From Acidithiobacillus sp. HP-2 (GTDB lineage Bacteria; Pseudomonadota; Gammaproteobacteria; Acidithiobacillales; Acidithiobacillaceae), in assembly GCF_015100155.1 (NCBI RefSeq), contig NZ_JACKZA010000008.1:1-64000 (forward strand): 64,000 nt of DNA, read 5' to 3'. A model generated the notes under the pieces. The model worked only from the letters and a program-made list of their open reading frames with translations. It did no database searches and was not told where the DNA came from. The translations under genes and the position numbers were made by a program. The stretch's first letter is position 1. Every line of letters begins with the position of its first letter. Shown piece after piece: positions 51,198 through 59,995 of this stretch.

Positions 51198-52709
51198 ATG
51201 AAATTCCGCAAAATAGTCATATTGTCAGCAGTCAGCATCTTGATTTCCGGGACCGCCTGGGCGCAAACCAATCAGGTTCCCCAGGATCCCATTAACAATA
51301 CCCTGGACCCCCAAAGTCCCTTTGCGACGCTATATTTACCGCAAAATGCGCCACAGGCCAATGATCAGGTCGGTCCTTCAGAGTGGACCCACGCCTATGG
51401 AAACCCTCAGCACAATGCCGGATTCCCTGTTGCGCACAACGCGCCCCGTTGGATTCGTGATGGCGTCCGCTGGAATTTTCCTGAAGCCCGGGCCTGGCCG
51501 CTCAATGATAACCATCCCTACGGCGAAAAAGTGGATGGCATCAAGGAAGCACTCCCGGTACAAACCCAGTTTTATGGAAATGCTCTGGGCGTTTCGGTGG
51601 TCAAAGGGGTCGTGTATGCGGAAAGCGATGATATGTTCGCTTACGCCGTCAATGCTCAAACTGGCAGGCTGATCTGGCGGAGCAGCCCGGTAGCCAATAC
51701 CCTCATGGGTAATCCTCTGGTCGTCGGCAAAAAGGTCTATCTATCAGCGGGTAGCGTGTCTTTCAATTTTGCCAATGTCATGGAGTACTCCAAGCATCCC
51801 AAGCAGGCCGGACGTGGCAAGGATATCAGCTATAACGGGATTTTCTGCCTGGATCGTAAAGATGGCAAGCTACTCTGGAGTTTCAAGACCCAGGGTGATG
51901 CCATGCCCACCCCGGCCTATGCGGACCACTCGCTTTTCATCAGCACCGGCGACGGTAATATTTACCGGATTCACTCTACGGACGGAAAGGCCATCTGGAA
52001 AACCCATGTAGGGGGCATAGCCAACATGTCCAGCCCCGTAGTCTGGAAAAACCATGTCTATGTCTCCATGTCCGTCATCCCCGGTCTTTATGCACTGAAT
52101 ATCAATAACGGCAAGGTGTTGTGGAAGGGTGAAATTCCCGGTGCCGTCAACACCGGTATGGGCGATGTATCCCCCGTTGTGGATAACGGTATTGTCGTCA
52201 TGGACACCGTGGCCAACCCCAAAATGGTAGATGGCAAACCCACCATGGAAACCCTGGTTCGGGCTTTTAATGCCAATACCGGACAAGTTCTGTGGACAAA
52301 CAATATGGGACGTGGCCCCAAGATTCCGGCATTCAAAGGCGGGGTTCCCATGATTCATGATGGGATGGTTTATGTCGGTTCTCCTGTCACCTCGACCTAT
52401 GAGGCCATGAATCTGCATACCGGTAAAGTGGCTTGGACCTGGCACGTACCCAATCCTGGTCCTGCCGGAGCAGGACGTGGTGCACCGACGTACTATCAAA
52501 ATATGCTCTATATTTCTACCGGACCGGATATTTATGCCATTCAGCCTAAAACGGGGCAGATGGTTCACGAATATCATGTCGGGGGTCGCTTCGGCATCGT
52601 GAATCCCACCATTGTCGGAGGCACCATGTACCTGGGTAACTCGTGGGACTGGATCAACGCCGTACCGGTCAAGGACGTCAACCCGCAATTCAACGCCAAC
52701 AAGGCTTAA
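51198..52709 (+). CDS. tetH: Tetrathionate hydrolase
   Basis: A 503-residue exported beta-propeller protein. The signal peptide is MKFRKIVILSAVSILISGTA with cleavage after AWA. The mature part has repeated PQQ-like propeller blades (YAVNAQTGRLIWRSS, LDRKDGKLLWSFKTQGDA, IHSTDGKAIWKTHVGG, LNINNGKVLWKGEIPG, FNANTGQVLWTNNMG). Length and blade pattern agree with the TetH enzymes of Acidithiobacillus, which split tetrathionate in the acidic periplasm. ATG 51198 has AGGAG at good spacing. Upstream lies a two-component pair on the same strand, as known for tetH loci in this genus. A TGTAAC box lies in its promoter. A general PQQ-like dehydrogenase is the alternative. Confidence 0.82.
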   Translation: MKFRKIVILSAVSILISGTAWAQTNQVPQDPINNTLDPQSPFATLYLPQNAPQANDQVGPSEWTHAYGNPQHNAGFPVAHNAPRWIRDGVRWNFPEARAWPLNDNHPYGEKVDGIKEALPVQTQFYGNALGVSVVKGVVYAESDDMFAYAVNAQTGRLIWRSSPVANTLMGNPLVVGKKVYLSAGSVSFNFANVMEYSKHPKQAGRGKDISYNGIFCLDRKDGKLLWSFKTQGDAMPTPAYADHSLFISTGDGNIYRIHSTDGKAIWKTHVGGIANMSSPVVWKNHVYVSMSVIPGLYALNINNGKVLWKGEIPGAVNTGMGDVSPVVDNGIVVMDTVANPKMVDGKPTMETLVRAFNANTGQVLWTNNMGRGPKIPAFKGGVPMIHDGMVYVGSPVTSTYEAMNLHTGKVAWTWHVPNPGPAGAGRGAPTYYQNMLYISTGPDIYAIQPKTGQMVHEYHVGGRFGIVNPTIVGGTMYLGNSWDWINAVPVKDVNPQFNANKA

Positions 52710-52735
52710 ATAAGGCTTAAATAAGGCTTAACAGA
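52701..52735 (+). repeat. 11-bp direct repeats over the tetH stop codon
   Basis: The unit AAGGCTTAAAT is present twice in tandem, from the last codons of tetH into the spacer, and a third copy continues as AAGGCTTAACA. Each unit contains a TAA, so slippage would not change the protein. The array looks like a recent small duplication. Confidence 0.8.
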
Positions 52736-53000
52736 GGTTCAGAATGGCAACGACCATGAAATCTGCAGCAAGCGCACAAATCGCCGCTCATTAAAGGCAT
52801 TTGACGTGAACCATTCGGCGGGAGACGATCTGGTTAGTCTCTCGACGAGCGGTTTTTATATGAGCGAAATATCTTCTGCATTTGCGAAAATGGGTATTAA
52901 CATTCTACCCATTCACCATTTTACTCGGCAGAATTTTGGAAAAGCTACATATTGCTATTCGGCACTAAATATTTAACCAAAACATCACGAGGTGATGAAC
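52710..53000. other. Spacer between tetH and the dsrE-like gene
   Basis: Contains a 16-codon frame (52744-52794, ATGGCAACGACC start) of doubtful value, and a possible weak hairpin near 52830-52860 (GGGAGAC with GTCTCTC, then GGTTTTTA). Otherwise AT-rich sequence. Confidence 0.4.
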
Positions 53001-53129
53001 ATGTATCATAGCCATAGATTTTCCAGAAATACGCTTATTTATGCAGTGGCTGAACTCGGCTTTTCGCCATTAGTTAACGCCTCATACCCGTTACTACTTC
53101 TGGATGCGGGATGTGCCGCATCCGCCTAA
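53001..53129 (+). CDS. Candidate leader peptide with a run of four leucine codons
   Basis: A 42-residue frame starting at an ATG with CGAGG eight bases upstream. An ATG at 52995 in the same frame is an alternative. The peptide is MYHSHRFSRNTLIYAVAELG, then a C-terminal stretch with YPLLLLDAGCAASA. The four leucine codons TTA-CTA-CTT-CTG (53091-53102) end where the first of two overlapping hairpins begins, and the stop TAA lies in the second hairpin. This is the plan of a transcription-attenuation leader. It precedes the dsrE-like gene by 93 bases. The frame is short and could still be chance. Confidence 0.4.
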   Translation: MYHSHRFSRNTLIYAVAELGFSPLVNASYPLLLLDAGCAASA

Positions 53130-53150
53130 TCCGGAGGCGGATAGTTTTTC
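53102..53150 (+). terminator. Two overlapping hairpins with T-run, attenuator-like
   Basis: Hairpin 1 pairs GGATGCGG (53102-53109) with CCGCATCC (53116-53123). Hairpin 2 pairs ATCCGCCT (53120-53127) with AGGCGGAT (53135-53142) and is followed by AGTTTTTCC, so it is a good terminator. The two share bases 53120-53123 and exclude each other. They lie between tetH and the dsrE-like gene. Confidence 0.65.
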
Positions 53151-53222
53151 CCAATGCCGTGGATAATGAATTTGCCATGCAGGCGATGATTGCCTTTTGA
53201 AGAAGATAGCGAGGAGACAGTG

Positions 53223-53741
53223 ATGTTATTGAAAGATTTTTTGAAAGTATCCGTATTAGTCAGTGCTTTGCCAGTGATGGGAATGCTGGGTATGACCACG
53301 GCTTCGGCCAATGTCGATTCAGCCAATGTTTCAATGCTCCATGATTTTCGTTTTGATCATCCCGCTTTTATTCATGACTTGCCTTTTGCCGAGCATCATG
53401 TGGTGATCCAGGTCAGTCAGGATAATCCGGCCCGTTGGACTATGGACCTGAACATCACCCAGAATCTGCTCAACTACTTTGGTCATAAAAAGATTCAGAT
53501 TGTCGTCGTGGCGTTTGGTCCGGGCATCAAAATATATTCTCCTAACAACTCGATGGCGAGTCGCATTGCTGCGATTAATGCTGAGGGAGTAGAGTTTGAT
53601 GTTTGCCATAACAGCATGGAAGCTTTTAAGAAGAAGAGCGGCCATTTTCCCAAACTGGATCCTTCGGTAGTTATTGTTCCGGGAGGTGTCATCCGTATCA
53701 TGCAGCTGGAGCACGCCGGTTTCGATTATATCAACCCCTAA
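53223..53741 (+). CDS. Exported DsrE-family protein
   Basis: A 172-residue protein with a signal peptide (FLKVSVLVSALPVMGMLGMT, cleavage after TASA). The mature part has the DsrE/DsrF fold: HVVIQVSQDNPARWTMDLNI, LLNYFGHKKIQIVVVAFGPG, then GVEFDVCHNSMEAFKK, where the cysteine sits at the place of the sulfur-carrying cysteine of the family, and HPSVV-like DPSVVIVPGGVIRIMQLEHA. ATG 53223 has GAGGAGA upstream. Its neighbour tetH suggests a role in periplasmic sulfur-compound handling. DsrE proteins in the cytoplasm carry sulfur, and an exported form beside tetH is an interesting variant. Confidence 0.78.
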   Translation: MLLKDFLKVSVLVSALPVMGMLGMTTASANVDSANVSMLHDFRFDHPAFIHDLPFAEHHVVIQVSQDNPARWTMDLNITQNLLNYFGHKKIQIVVVAFGPGIKIYSPNNSMASRIAAINAEGVEFDVCHNSMEAFKKKSGHFPKLDPSVVIVPGGVIRIMQLEHAGFDYINP

Positions 53742-53744
53742 ACT

Positions 53745-53772
53745 CAAATTTTCGTTATAAGCAGAAAATTTG
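53745..53772 (+). terminator. Inverted repeat after the dsrE-like gene
   Basis: CAAATTTTC (53745-53753) and GAAAATTTG (53764-53772) pair perfectly over a 10-base loop, starting four bases after the stop codon. The stem is AT-rich with no T-run after it, so it is a weak terminator or a 3' end stabiliser. Confidence 0.45.
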
Positions 53773-53963
53773 GATGTGTCATGCTCTCAATGAGGAATTA
53801 ACTGATGCTTGACCTCTATGAAGATGTGTCTGAAGGAACTTCATCAAACGCTTAAAGTCCATCAATGCATGCCGCTGGCAATTTTTCATAGCGACGCGCG
53901 CTGAACCATAATGCGCTGACCGGATTCACGCAGATATCCGTGTCTCTTGAAATCCGCCATGAC

Positions 53964-54814
53964 GGGGTCCCCTCAGAAAACGGAATATAAAACCCGTTAA
54001 TCTCCTGCGAAGGGCCGCAGCGGCCGATATTTTCTCTGCTTGGGGGTGTAAGCCGGAACCCCAGAAAATTCCGTCGGGAAACATGGGTCTGTCTGCATAA
54101 AGGTACCGAAAGTCCCACAGGATTATCCTCCGGTTAAGTTTCTGCTGAATGCTCCTTCCTGAGCGCCTTGATCCGGTCTGTCGGAAAATAGCGGTAAAAG
54201 GCCGTCCTACCGATCCCCAGCTGGTCAATCACGTCACCAATGAAAGGGTAGTTTGCTGTATCTTTGAGTAAAGTTTCCGCGTGTTTGATGGCTTGCTCAT
54301 TCATGGCTTTTGGCCTACCACCCCGCCGCCCACGCCTATTCGCTGCAGCAAGACCCGCACGAGTATTTTCGACAATCAATTCCCGTTGGAACTCATCGAA
54401 AGCGGCGGTCATATGGAAAAAAAGCCGCCCTTCGGAGGTGCTGGTGCCGATGTTTTGGGTCAGCACCTTAAGGGCTATTCCCCGCTCATGGATGTCAGCC
54501 GCCGTCTGGATGACTTGCGTCAACGAACGGGCCAGCCGGGAAAGTTTCCAGACCACCAGCGTATCCCCTTTACGCAAGTAATCCAGGGCGCCTGTAATTG
54601 TGGCCGGTCCCGATGCGAGCCGGAGGCTTTCTCCGTAAAAATTTTTTCGCAACCCACGGCCTTGAGGGCATCCATTTGAAGGGCTGGGTTTTGATCCATA
54701 GTCGAGACGCGGGCATAACCGATCAGCATGGCAATCTGTTCTTTAATGGAGTTAACGAAACTGTAAGGGAAGTTAAGTTTCGGGACAAGGAAAACGGATA
54801 TCCTTTGGCGTGTA
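53964..54814 (-). mobile_element. Tn3-family remnant with one terminal repeat and tnpR
   Basis: A 38-bp Tn3-type terminal repeat at 53964-54001 starts GGGGTCCCCTCAGAAAACGG and differs in two positions from the copy at 10095-10132. About 120 bp from 53967 match the left end of the remnant at 9679. A resolvase gene follows on the minus strand, with about 85 bp that may be the res site. No transposase gene and no second terminal repeat are found, so the element is one-ended. Its outer limit near 54814 is uncertain. Confidence 0.75.
54134..54729 (-). pseudogene. tnpR: Tn3-family resolvase, one-base frameshift
   Basis: A serine recombinase that would resolve cointegrates at res. The first frame starts at ATG 54729 with [20 protein letters not shown], holding the catalytic serine in YARVST, and runs to SHRDRPQL. 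The second frame continues [20 protein letters not shown] with the catalytic arginines, then FHMTAAFDEFQRELIVENTR, and ends in the helix-turn-helix KDTANYPFIGDVIDQLGIGR. The join at about 54591-54598 lacks one base. The whole is 596 bases, one less than 199 codons. Either the gene is dead or the assembly has a single-base error. Confidence 0.85.
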
Positions 54815-55780
54815 TTACCTCCCTTTGGAGATGTGGCCTGACGCATTGTCCAATAGTGGAAAGGCGCTTTGCGCCAGGTGAATGAACGACTGAAGCGCAG
54901 GACTTTGCTGCGCTGCTTGGTTCTGCCAAGCCAGAGAGACTTCGCTGTCGGCCATCTCATCCTGCAGGGGCAGGAAGGTGACACCGGGGCGGGCGGCCTG
55001 GGCGAACGAAGAAAAGAGAAAGCTCACTGCCAAGCCAGCGGCTACCATACTGAAAACAGCATTAGAATCGGCCAGTTCCGTGAAAATATGCGGCTCCAGG
55101 CCGTGGGCTAGACAGTTGGCCCATATACGGTCATAGGAGCCCGGCGCCACCTCGCGGCGCAACAATACAATATCTACATCAACGAGCCGTGAGAAAGTTA
55201 CAGGTACCTGTTCCACCAGGGCATGCCCTGATGGAACCAGAAGCAAGAGGCGCTCCTTTAGCAAAGAATGTTGCTGGATGTCTGGAACCGCCTCCATGTC
55301 ACGGATCAGAGCCAAGTCTATCTGGCCTGCAAGCAGGGCACGGGTTTGTGCGGCACTACTCATTTCCTGCAACTCTAGACGCACTCTGGGATGGACAGCG
55401 CGGAAGGCGCGCAGGAGAAAAGGCAAAAGGGTAATGGCCGTGGAGCTGATAAAACCGATGCGGAGCAGACCGGCATCGCCCCGGACGATATCTTGTATCA
55501 GGTGTTGAGTGCGCGTCGCCTGGGCAAGGAGTAAACGGGCTTCGGGCAGCAGTGCGGCTCCGGCGGATGTCAGTCGCACCTCGCGCTGGCTGCGTAGAAA
55601 GAGGGAGGTTCCCAAGTCTTCTTCCAGCGTCCGAATACTCCGGCTCAAAGAAGGTTGGGCCAGATGCAGGCGTTCAGCGGCGCGATGAAAATGCAGGGTC
55701 TCGGCCAGAACCACGAAGTGACGCAGATGATGCAAATCCAACGGGCCGGTGCTCCCAGAGAAAAGCTCAGCGTACGCCAT
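54815..55780 (-). CDS. LysR-family regulator of the Emr-type operon
   Basis: A 321-residue LysR regulator. The DNA-binding part reads [20 protein letters not shown], then [20 protein letters not shown] and [20 protein letters not shown]. The effector domain has [20 protein letters not shown] and [15 protein letters not shown]. The ATG at 55780 is preceded by GAGAGG and overlaps the end of the fusion-protein gene by 14 bases. The longer frame to 55882 lies inside that gene. It is the last gene of the efflux operon, so it probably controls it. A 16-bp inverted repeat before the first gene is the likely binding site. The C terminus may be altered by the adjacent transposon. Confidence 0.88.
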   Translation of the reverse strand: MAYAELFSGSTGPLDLHHLRHFVVLAETLHFHRAAERLHLAQPSLSRSIRTLEEDLGTSLFLRSQREVRLTSAGAALLPEARLLLAQATRTQHLIQDIVRGDAGLLRIGFISSTAITLLPFLLRAFRAVHPRVRLELQEMSSAAQTRALLAGQIDLALIRDMEAVPDIQQHSLLKERLLLLVPSGHALVEQVPVTFSRLVDVDIVLLRREVAPGSYDRIWANCLAHGLEPHIFTELADSNAVFSMVAAGLAVSFLFSSFAQAARPGVTFLPLQDEMADSEVSLAWQNQAAQQSPALQSFIHLAQSAFPLLDNASGHISKGR

Positions 55781-56918
55781 CCTGGCCTCTCGCCGCCAGG
55801 TTTGTGACCGCACTCGCAGCCCTGGGCCGCGCTGTCTCCATCCAGGGGGGCGTCGGCCCCTGATGGGGTTTGCCGCCAACACGGATGGTCACAGACATGG
55901 TTAGTCCTGGACGGAGGGGGTGGGCAATGAAGCCCTGTGGGTCAAGGGCAATGCGTACAGGTACCCGTTGGGTGAACTTGATCCAGTTGCCGCTAGCATT
56001 TTCTGGGGGCAGGACCGCAAAGACAGCCCCTGAAGCACCGCCAATCCCTGCCACCCAACCATGGTAGGTGACCCCGCTGCCGTACACGTCGGCGTGCAGG
56101 GTGACTCTCGCCCCCACCCGCACACCAGCCAGATCTGTTTCCTTGACGTTGGCGTCTACCCAGATCTGATCGAGAGGGACGATACTAAACAAGCGCTGCC
56201 CTGGCTTTATCCACTGCCCGCGCTGAACTGACTGCTGGGCAAGGATACCGCTGACAGGAGCACGAATGATCTGCCGATGTAGCGCCAATCGTGCCAGCTT
56301 GACACGTTCCAGGGCAGCCTTGACGCTAGGGGTGTTGTCCGGGTTGTGAGCGCCTAGGCGGGCCTGGAGAGCTCGGCCATGGGCGCTTTCCGCCGCTATT
56401 TCTGCCTGCAGGCGGGCCACATCGTTCTTGGTGGTAATGGCCTCTAGGGCCTGCGTCGCCCCGCTCTCGGCCGCCGCTCGATAGCGCCAGGCTTTTTGTC
56501 GTGCCGTGGCCAAAGCCGCCGCTAGGGCCGCCCTGTGGGCCCGACTTGCGTCTATTTCCGCCACGAGGGCGCGGGCACCTTGAAGGCTTTGGGCCAATTG
56601 AGCTTGGGCTTGGCTCAAGGCCAGTTCTGCCCGGCGTCCGCGCAGACTAACCAGCGGATCACCCTGGCGAACGACGAGCGTATTATAGCCGGCCACGGAC
56701 AGCACGGTACCGCTGACCCGAGCATCCACCGGATAGATATTTCCCGCCACATAGGCATCGTCCACATTCACCCACCAGCGGCCCATGAAGAACCACCAAG
56801 CCGCCCAGCCCGACAAGGCCAAAAGGACGATGAGCAGGAGGAGCCACAAATTGCGCCGTCGGCGCCAGTTTTCTTTGGCCAAGCGCCGCAGCTCGCTCGT
56901 CGTCTCAGCGAGAACCAT
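55767..56918 (-). CDS. EmrA-type membrane fusion protein
   Basis: A 383-residue HlyD/EmrA-family protein. A cytoplasmic basic start (LRRLAKENWRRRRN) leads to one membrane helix (LWLLLLIVLLALSGWAAWWF). FMGRWWVNVDDAYVAGNIYP carries the EmrA signature, followed by a lipoyl half (VDARVSGTVLSVAGYNTLVV), a coiled coil, and RQIIRAPVSGILAQQSVQRG. ATG 56918 has GGAGG upstream and overlaps the outer-membrane factor gene by 14 bases. It links the MFS permease to the outer-membrane channel of the same operon. Confidence 0.9.
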   Translation of the reverse strand: MVLAETTSELRRLAKENWRRRRNLWLLLLIVLLALSGWAAWWFFMGRWWVNVDDAYVAGNIYPVDARVSGTVLSVAGYNTLVVRQGDPLVSLRGRRAELALSQAQAQLAQSLQGARALVAEIDASRAHRAALAAALATARQKAWRYRAAAESGATQALEAITTKNDVARLQAEIAAESAHGRALQARLGAHNPDNTPSVKAALERVKLARLALHRQIIRAPVSGILAQQSVQRGQWIKPGQRLFSIVPLDQIWVDANVKETDLAGVRVGARVTLHADVYGSGVTYHGWVAGIGGASGAVFAVLPPENASGNWIKFTQRVPVRIALDPQGFIAHPLRPGLTMSVTIRVGGKPHQGPTPPWMETARPRAASAVTNLAARGQDGVR

Positions 56919-58371
56919 AACCGCCTCCCAATGCCGTCTCCAGTTCGGCCCAAGCCCGGAGACTGCCATAATGTAGTAAACCAACCCGCATTTGCTGTTG
57001 GATGATTTCTTCCTGCTGAGCTAGGACCGCTGTTTCGTCATCCAGGCCTAGTGTTCGGCGCCGCTCCACCAGAACCGCCCGTTGTGCAGCCGATTGTATG
57101 GCCTGGTGTTGAGCCGCCAATTGGCCGGTCTCGCTAGTCCAGGACGAAAGCGCTGTGAGTACCTGGCGAGTAGCCTGTAACACCGTTTGCTCATAAATCG
57201 CCACAGCCTTTGACTGCTGAGCCTCTGCGGCATGCAAACGGGCATGGAGTGCGCCGCTGGTAAAAATCGGCAGATGCACGGCTGGTCCTACCGCGTAGGC
57301 AAAACTGGCCGGATTCAACAGAGTGACCAGGGAAGCACTATTCAGGTCGAGCAAGGCAGAAAAGGAGATATCTGGATAAAATTCCGCGCGTGCAGCTCGG
57401 GTGCTTGCCATACGTGCCACCGCCACATCTCGCGCTGCGCGGACGTCAGGCCGATGCGCCAAGAGATCCAGACGCAGATGCGGAGGTAAGGTTGGGAGAA
57501 CGTTTTCTTGGGGGTACCCCGGCTGCATGGGCAGGGCATCCGGGTCGGTGGCAGCCAGCGCGGCCAGATCGGCCCGTGCATCGTCCGCCAGTCCGGCCCA
57601 GCGTTCTGCCTGCGCCTGGAGAGTCGCTACTTGCTGACGCTGGAGGGTGAGAGGGATTTGCGAACTCAGGCCTAGGCGTTGGCGGGTTTCGGCCAGTTGC
57701 AAACGCTTCTCCGCCAAACCCAGCAAACTTTCCGCCTGCGCATGTTGACGACTGCTCAGGCACCAATTCAGGTAGGTACGGACAATGGCCCCGGCCAGCA
57801 AACGGCGCGTGTCTGCCAGGCGAGCATTGGCGGCATGTTCTTCGCCCAAGGCAGCCTTCCACAAGTCTCGCCGCTTCCCCCAAAAATCTAGCGCCTGACT
57901 GAAGCCCAAGCCGATGTCACCACTATCGTATCTTTTATTTCCCAAGCCCAAAGCGCCAAAGGGTCCGTTGCCGCTGAACTGCATTGGGGCAATGCTGGCA
58001 GCGCCATTGATCTGCGGGCCCAGGGAAGCGCCGTGGAGACGGCTCATAGCGGCGGCCCAATCCAGCTCCGATTGGGCCGCCATGATCTGCGGGCTATGGA
58101 TCAGGGCATGATGCAACAAGCCGTCGAGCAGGACCACGTGCAGACCTTTCCACCAATCCTGTTCTGGCCATGGCCCAGGATGCAGCGGATGAGCACCTTG
58201 TATCGTCTTCACCGTCTTTGCCATGGCCGGAGGTCGCACCCCATTGGGCGAGAGAGCGTGAATCGCCGGAGCACAAGCGCTCAAAAGGATAATCATCAAA
58301 GCCACAGCCATCCGAGTTGGTATTTTCTTAGCCCATAAAAACAGATGTAGGCGATCTTTATTACTGTTCAT
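56905..58371 (-). CDS. Outer-membrane efflux lipoprotein of the Emr-type operon
   Basis: A 488-residue NodT/OprM-type channel. The signal region RMAVALMIILLSACAPAIHA holds the lipobox LSAC. The repeats show ALIHSPQIMAAQSELDWAAA and LDLLAHRPDVRAARDVAVAR with FYPDISFSALLDL, and AVGPAVHLPIFTSGALHARL is the second strand region. The ATG at 58371 overlaps the permease stop by 11 bases. An ATG at 58380 is an alternative, and the longer frame lies inside the permease gene. The gene order permease, channel, fusion protein, regulator is compact, and all four genes overlap. Confidence 0.88.
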   Translation of the reverse strand: MNSNKDRLHLFLWAKKIPTRMAVALMIILLSACAPAIHALSPNGVRPPAMAKTVKTIQGAHPLHPGPWPEQDWWKGLHVVLLDGLLHHALIHSPQIMAAQSELDWAAAMSRLHGASLGPQINGAASIAPMQFSGNGPFGALGLGNKRYDSGDIGLGFSQALDFWGKRRDLWKAALGEEHAANARLADTRRLLAGAIVRTYLNWCLSSRQHAQAESLLGLAEKRLQLAETRQRLGLSSQIPLTLQRQQVATLQAQAERWAGLADDARADLAALAATDPDALPMQPGYPQENVLPTLPPHLRLDLLAHRPDVRAARDVAVARMASTRAARAEFYPDISFSALLDLNSASLVTLLNPASFAYAVGPAVHLPIFTSGALHARLHAAEAQQSKAVAIYEQTVLQATRQVLTALSSWTSETGQLAAQHQAIQSAAQRAVLVERRRTLGLDDETAVLAQQEEIIQQQMRVGLLHYGSLRAWAELETALGGGYGSR

Positions 58372-59995
58372 GAGGTCCATCCACTTCCAAATTTTCCTCA
58401 GTGAAACCGGCGCTTTCCATGATCTCCTCTTCAATGGTGATTCGCCCTGGACGATTGCGCCGGCGCCGATATGGACCCTTACTAAGCCAAAGAAGAGCGA
58501 GGACAACTAAGGCCATCCATCCCCATAGAGTCAGCATGGATTGCATGCTGAGGGACGCGCTCTGCAAGATTAGATGCTGGATGGAAAAGGCATGGGCCTG
58601 TTGCCCGGACATGTCCTTTCCCTGTAATTGCCGAGCCAGGTCAGTCAGGGGCTCGATGGGCGACTGCCAAGCTAGATGGGCGCGAAAGTAATCACTGTGA
58701 CGCATCCATAGAGCTGAAAAAGTGCTCGATAGATAAGCCCCACCGAGGATGCGCACAAAATTCTGCAGAGTCGCAGCAGCGGGTAGTCGCTGCGCTGGCA
58801 AGCGTGAAAACATAATGAGACTCAGAGGAACCAGATAAAAACCCAGGGCCGCTCCCTCAAGAAAATGGCAGAGCAACAAGCTCTTAAGACTGCTGTTGGC
58901 ATTGACCTGGGTCGTGAAGCCATAGACCGCGATCAAGAGATAGCAAATGGTGGCCAGCCACAATGGGTTGACGCGATGGGAGAGGGGGCCCATAACGGCA
59001 ATAAGAGGTACACCGGCAAGGGCCATGGGTAAAAGCACCACGCCGGCCCAGAAGGCCGAATAACCCGCCTGGCCGATGAGTCCCGATACAAAGAGGCTGT
59101 TCCCCCCCAACAAGAGACCCCATCCAAAAATCAAGGCCGGTGTGGCGAGAACAAAATTGCGCCGCTTGAGCAAGCTAAGATCCAGGCATGGATGCGGATG
59201 CTCGCGCGCCCAGATCAAAAAGGCTGCCAGGAACACTGATCCTGCCGCCACCAGCCAGCGAATTCGCGGGGAATCCCACCAATTCCAGTCCTCGCCCCGA
59301 TTGAGCACGACCTGAAAGGTGCTGCTCCACAACGCCAACAGGAACAAACCCACCCAGTCGAAGGGTTGCTGCAGCCGTTCACGGGGATCGTCGCGCAAGA
59401 GCAAGGCCACCACAGCCAGGGAGAGGAAACCCAAAGGGAAAGTCAACAAAGGAGCATCGCGCCAGTCCCAGGTATAGGCAATCCAACCCGCCAGTGAAGG
59501 TCCTGCCAACAAGGGGAACACTAGATTGATGATAGTCAGGTCTGCCACGCTCATCTGCCAATGCGCCGGCGCGTAACGGATGAGCATGCGTCGGGTCAAG
59601 GGTGTCAACAAACCTGCACAAAAGCCCTGTACCAACCTGCCGGCCAGAAACAGGCTGAAATGATTGCTCAACAGATCCGGCAAGGTAGCCAGCATGAGCA
59701 GCGCCAGGGAAAAGAGGTATGTCCGCACCTCACCAAAGCGCTGGTACACCCAGGTCGCCGGCACCACCCCCAAGGCCCAGGCGAGGAGATAAAAGGTCAG
59801 CGACCATACGGCATGATCCAGACTGGTGCTGTAGGCTCCGGCAATATACGGCAACATGGGGATCGACCAGGCCAGGCTCCATGCAGCAAGGAAAAGCCCA
59901 CTGCTTAGCCCGATGATGAGGACCAACAATGGCAGGCCCCGAAACGGGGTTTGCGTCGCATTAGAAGAGGTCGAAATAGACACAGATGATCCCAT
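58361..59995 (-). CDS. EmrB-type MFS multidrug permease (DHA2 family)
   Basis: A 544-residue permease with about fourteen membrane helices. The start of the membrane part is LPLLVLIIGLSSGLFLAAWS. Motif A-like YQRFGEVRTYLFSLALLMLA and motif C-like FPLLAGPSLAGWIAYTWDWR are the recognisable DHA2 elements. A long charged C terminus (GPYRRRRNRPGRITIEEEIM) faces the cytoplasm. It is the first gene of the operon, and a 16-bp inverted repeat lies 63 bases upstream of its start. It would export hydrophobic compounds with proton uptake. Confidence 0.9.
   Translation of the reverse strand: MGSSVSISTSSNATQTPFRGLPLLVLIIGLSSGLFLAAWSLAWSIPMLPYIAGAYSTSLDHAVWSLTFYLLAWALGVVPATWVYQRFGEVRTYLFSLALLMLATLPDLLSNHFSLFLAGRLVQGFCAGLLTPLTRRMLIRYAPAHWQMSVADLTIINLVFPLLAGPSLAGWIAYTWDWRDAPLLTFPLGFLSLAVVALLLRDDPRERLQQPFDWVGLFLLALWSSTFQVVLNRGEDWNWWDSPRIRWLVAAGSVFLAAFLIWAREHPHPCLDLSLLKRRNFVLATPALIFGWGLLLGGNSLFVSGLIGQAGYSAFWAGVVLLPMALAGVPLIAVMGPLSHRVNPLWLATICYLLIAVYGFTTQVNANSSLKSLLLCHFLEGAALGFYLVPLSLIMFSRLPAQRLPAAATLQNFVRILGGAYLSSTFSALWMRHSDYFRAHLAWQSPIEPLTDLARQLQGKDMSGQQAHAFSIQHLILQSASLSMQSMLTLWGWMALVVLALLWLSKGPYRRRRNRPGRITIEEEIMESAGFTEENLEVDGPHEQ

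Noticed and set aside
54134-54652. The second resolvase frame as an independent 172-residue gene
   Set aside because: Its first 20 residues or so are an out-of-frame reading of the resolvase start. The conserved part only makes sense joined to the upstream frame.
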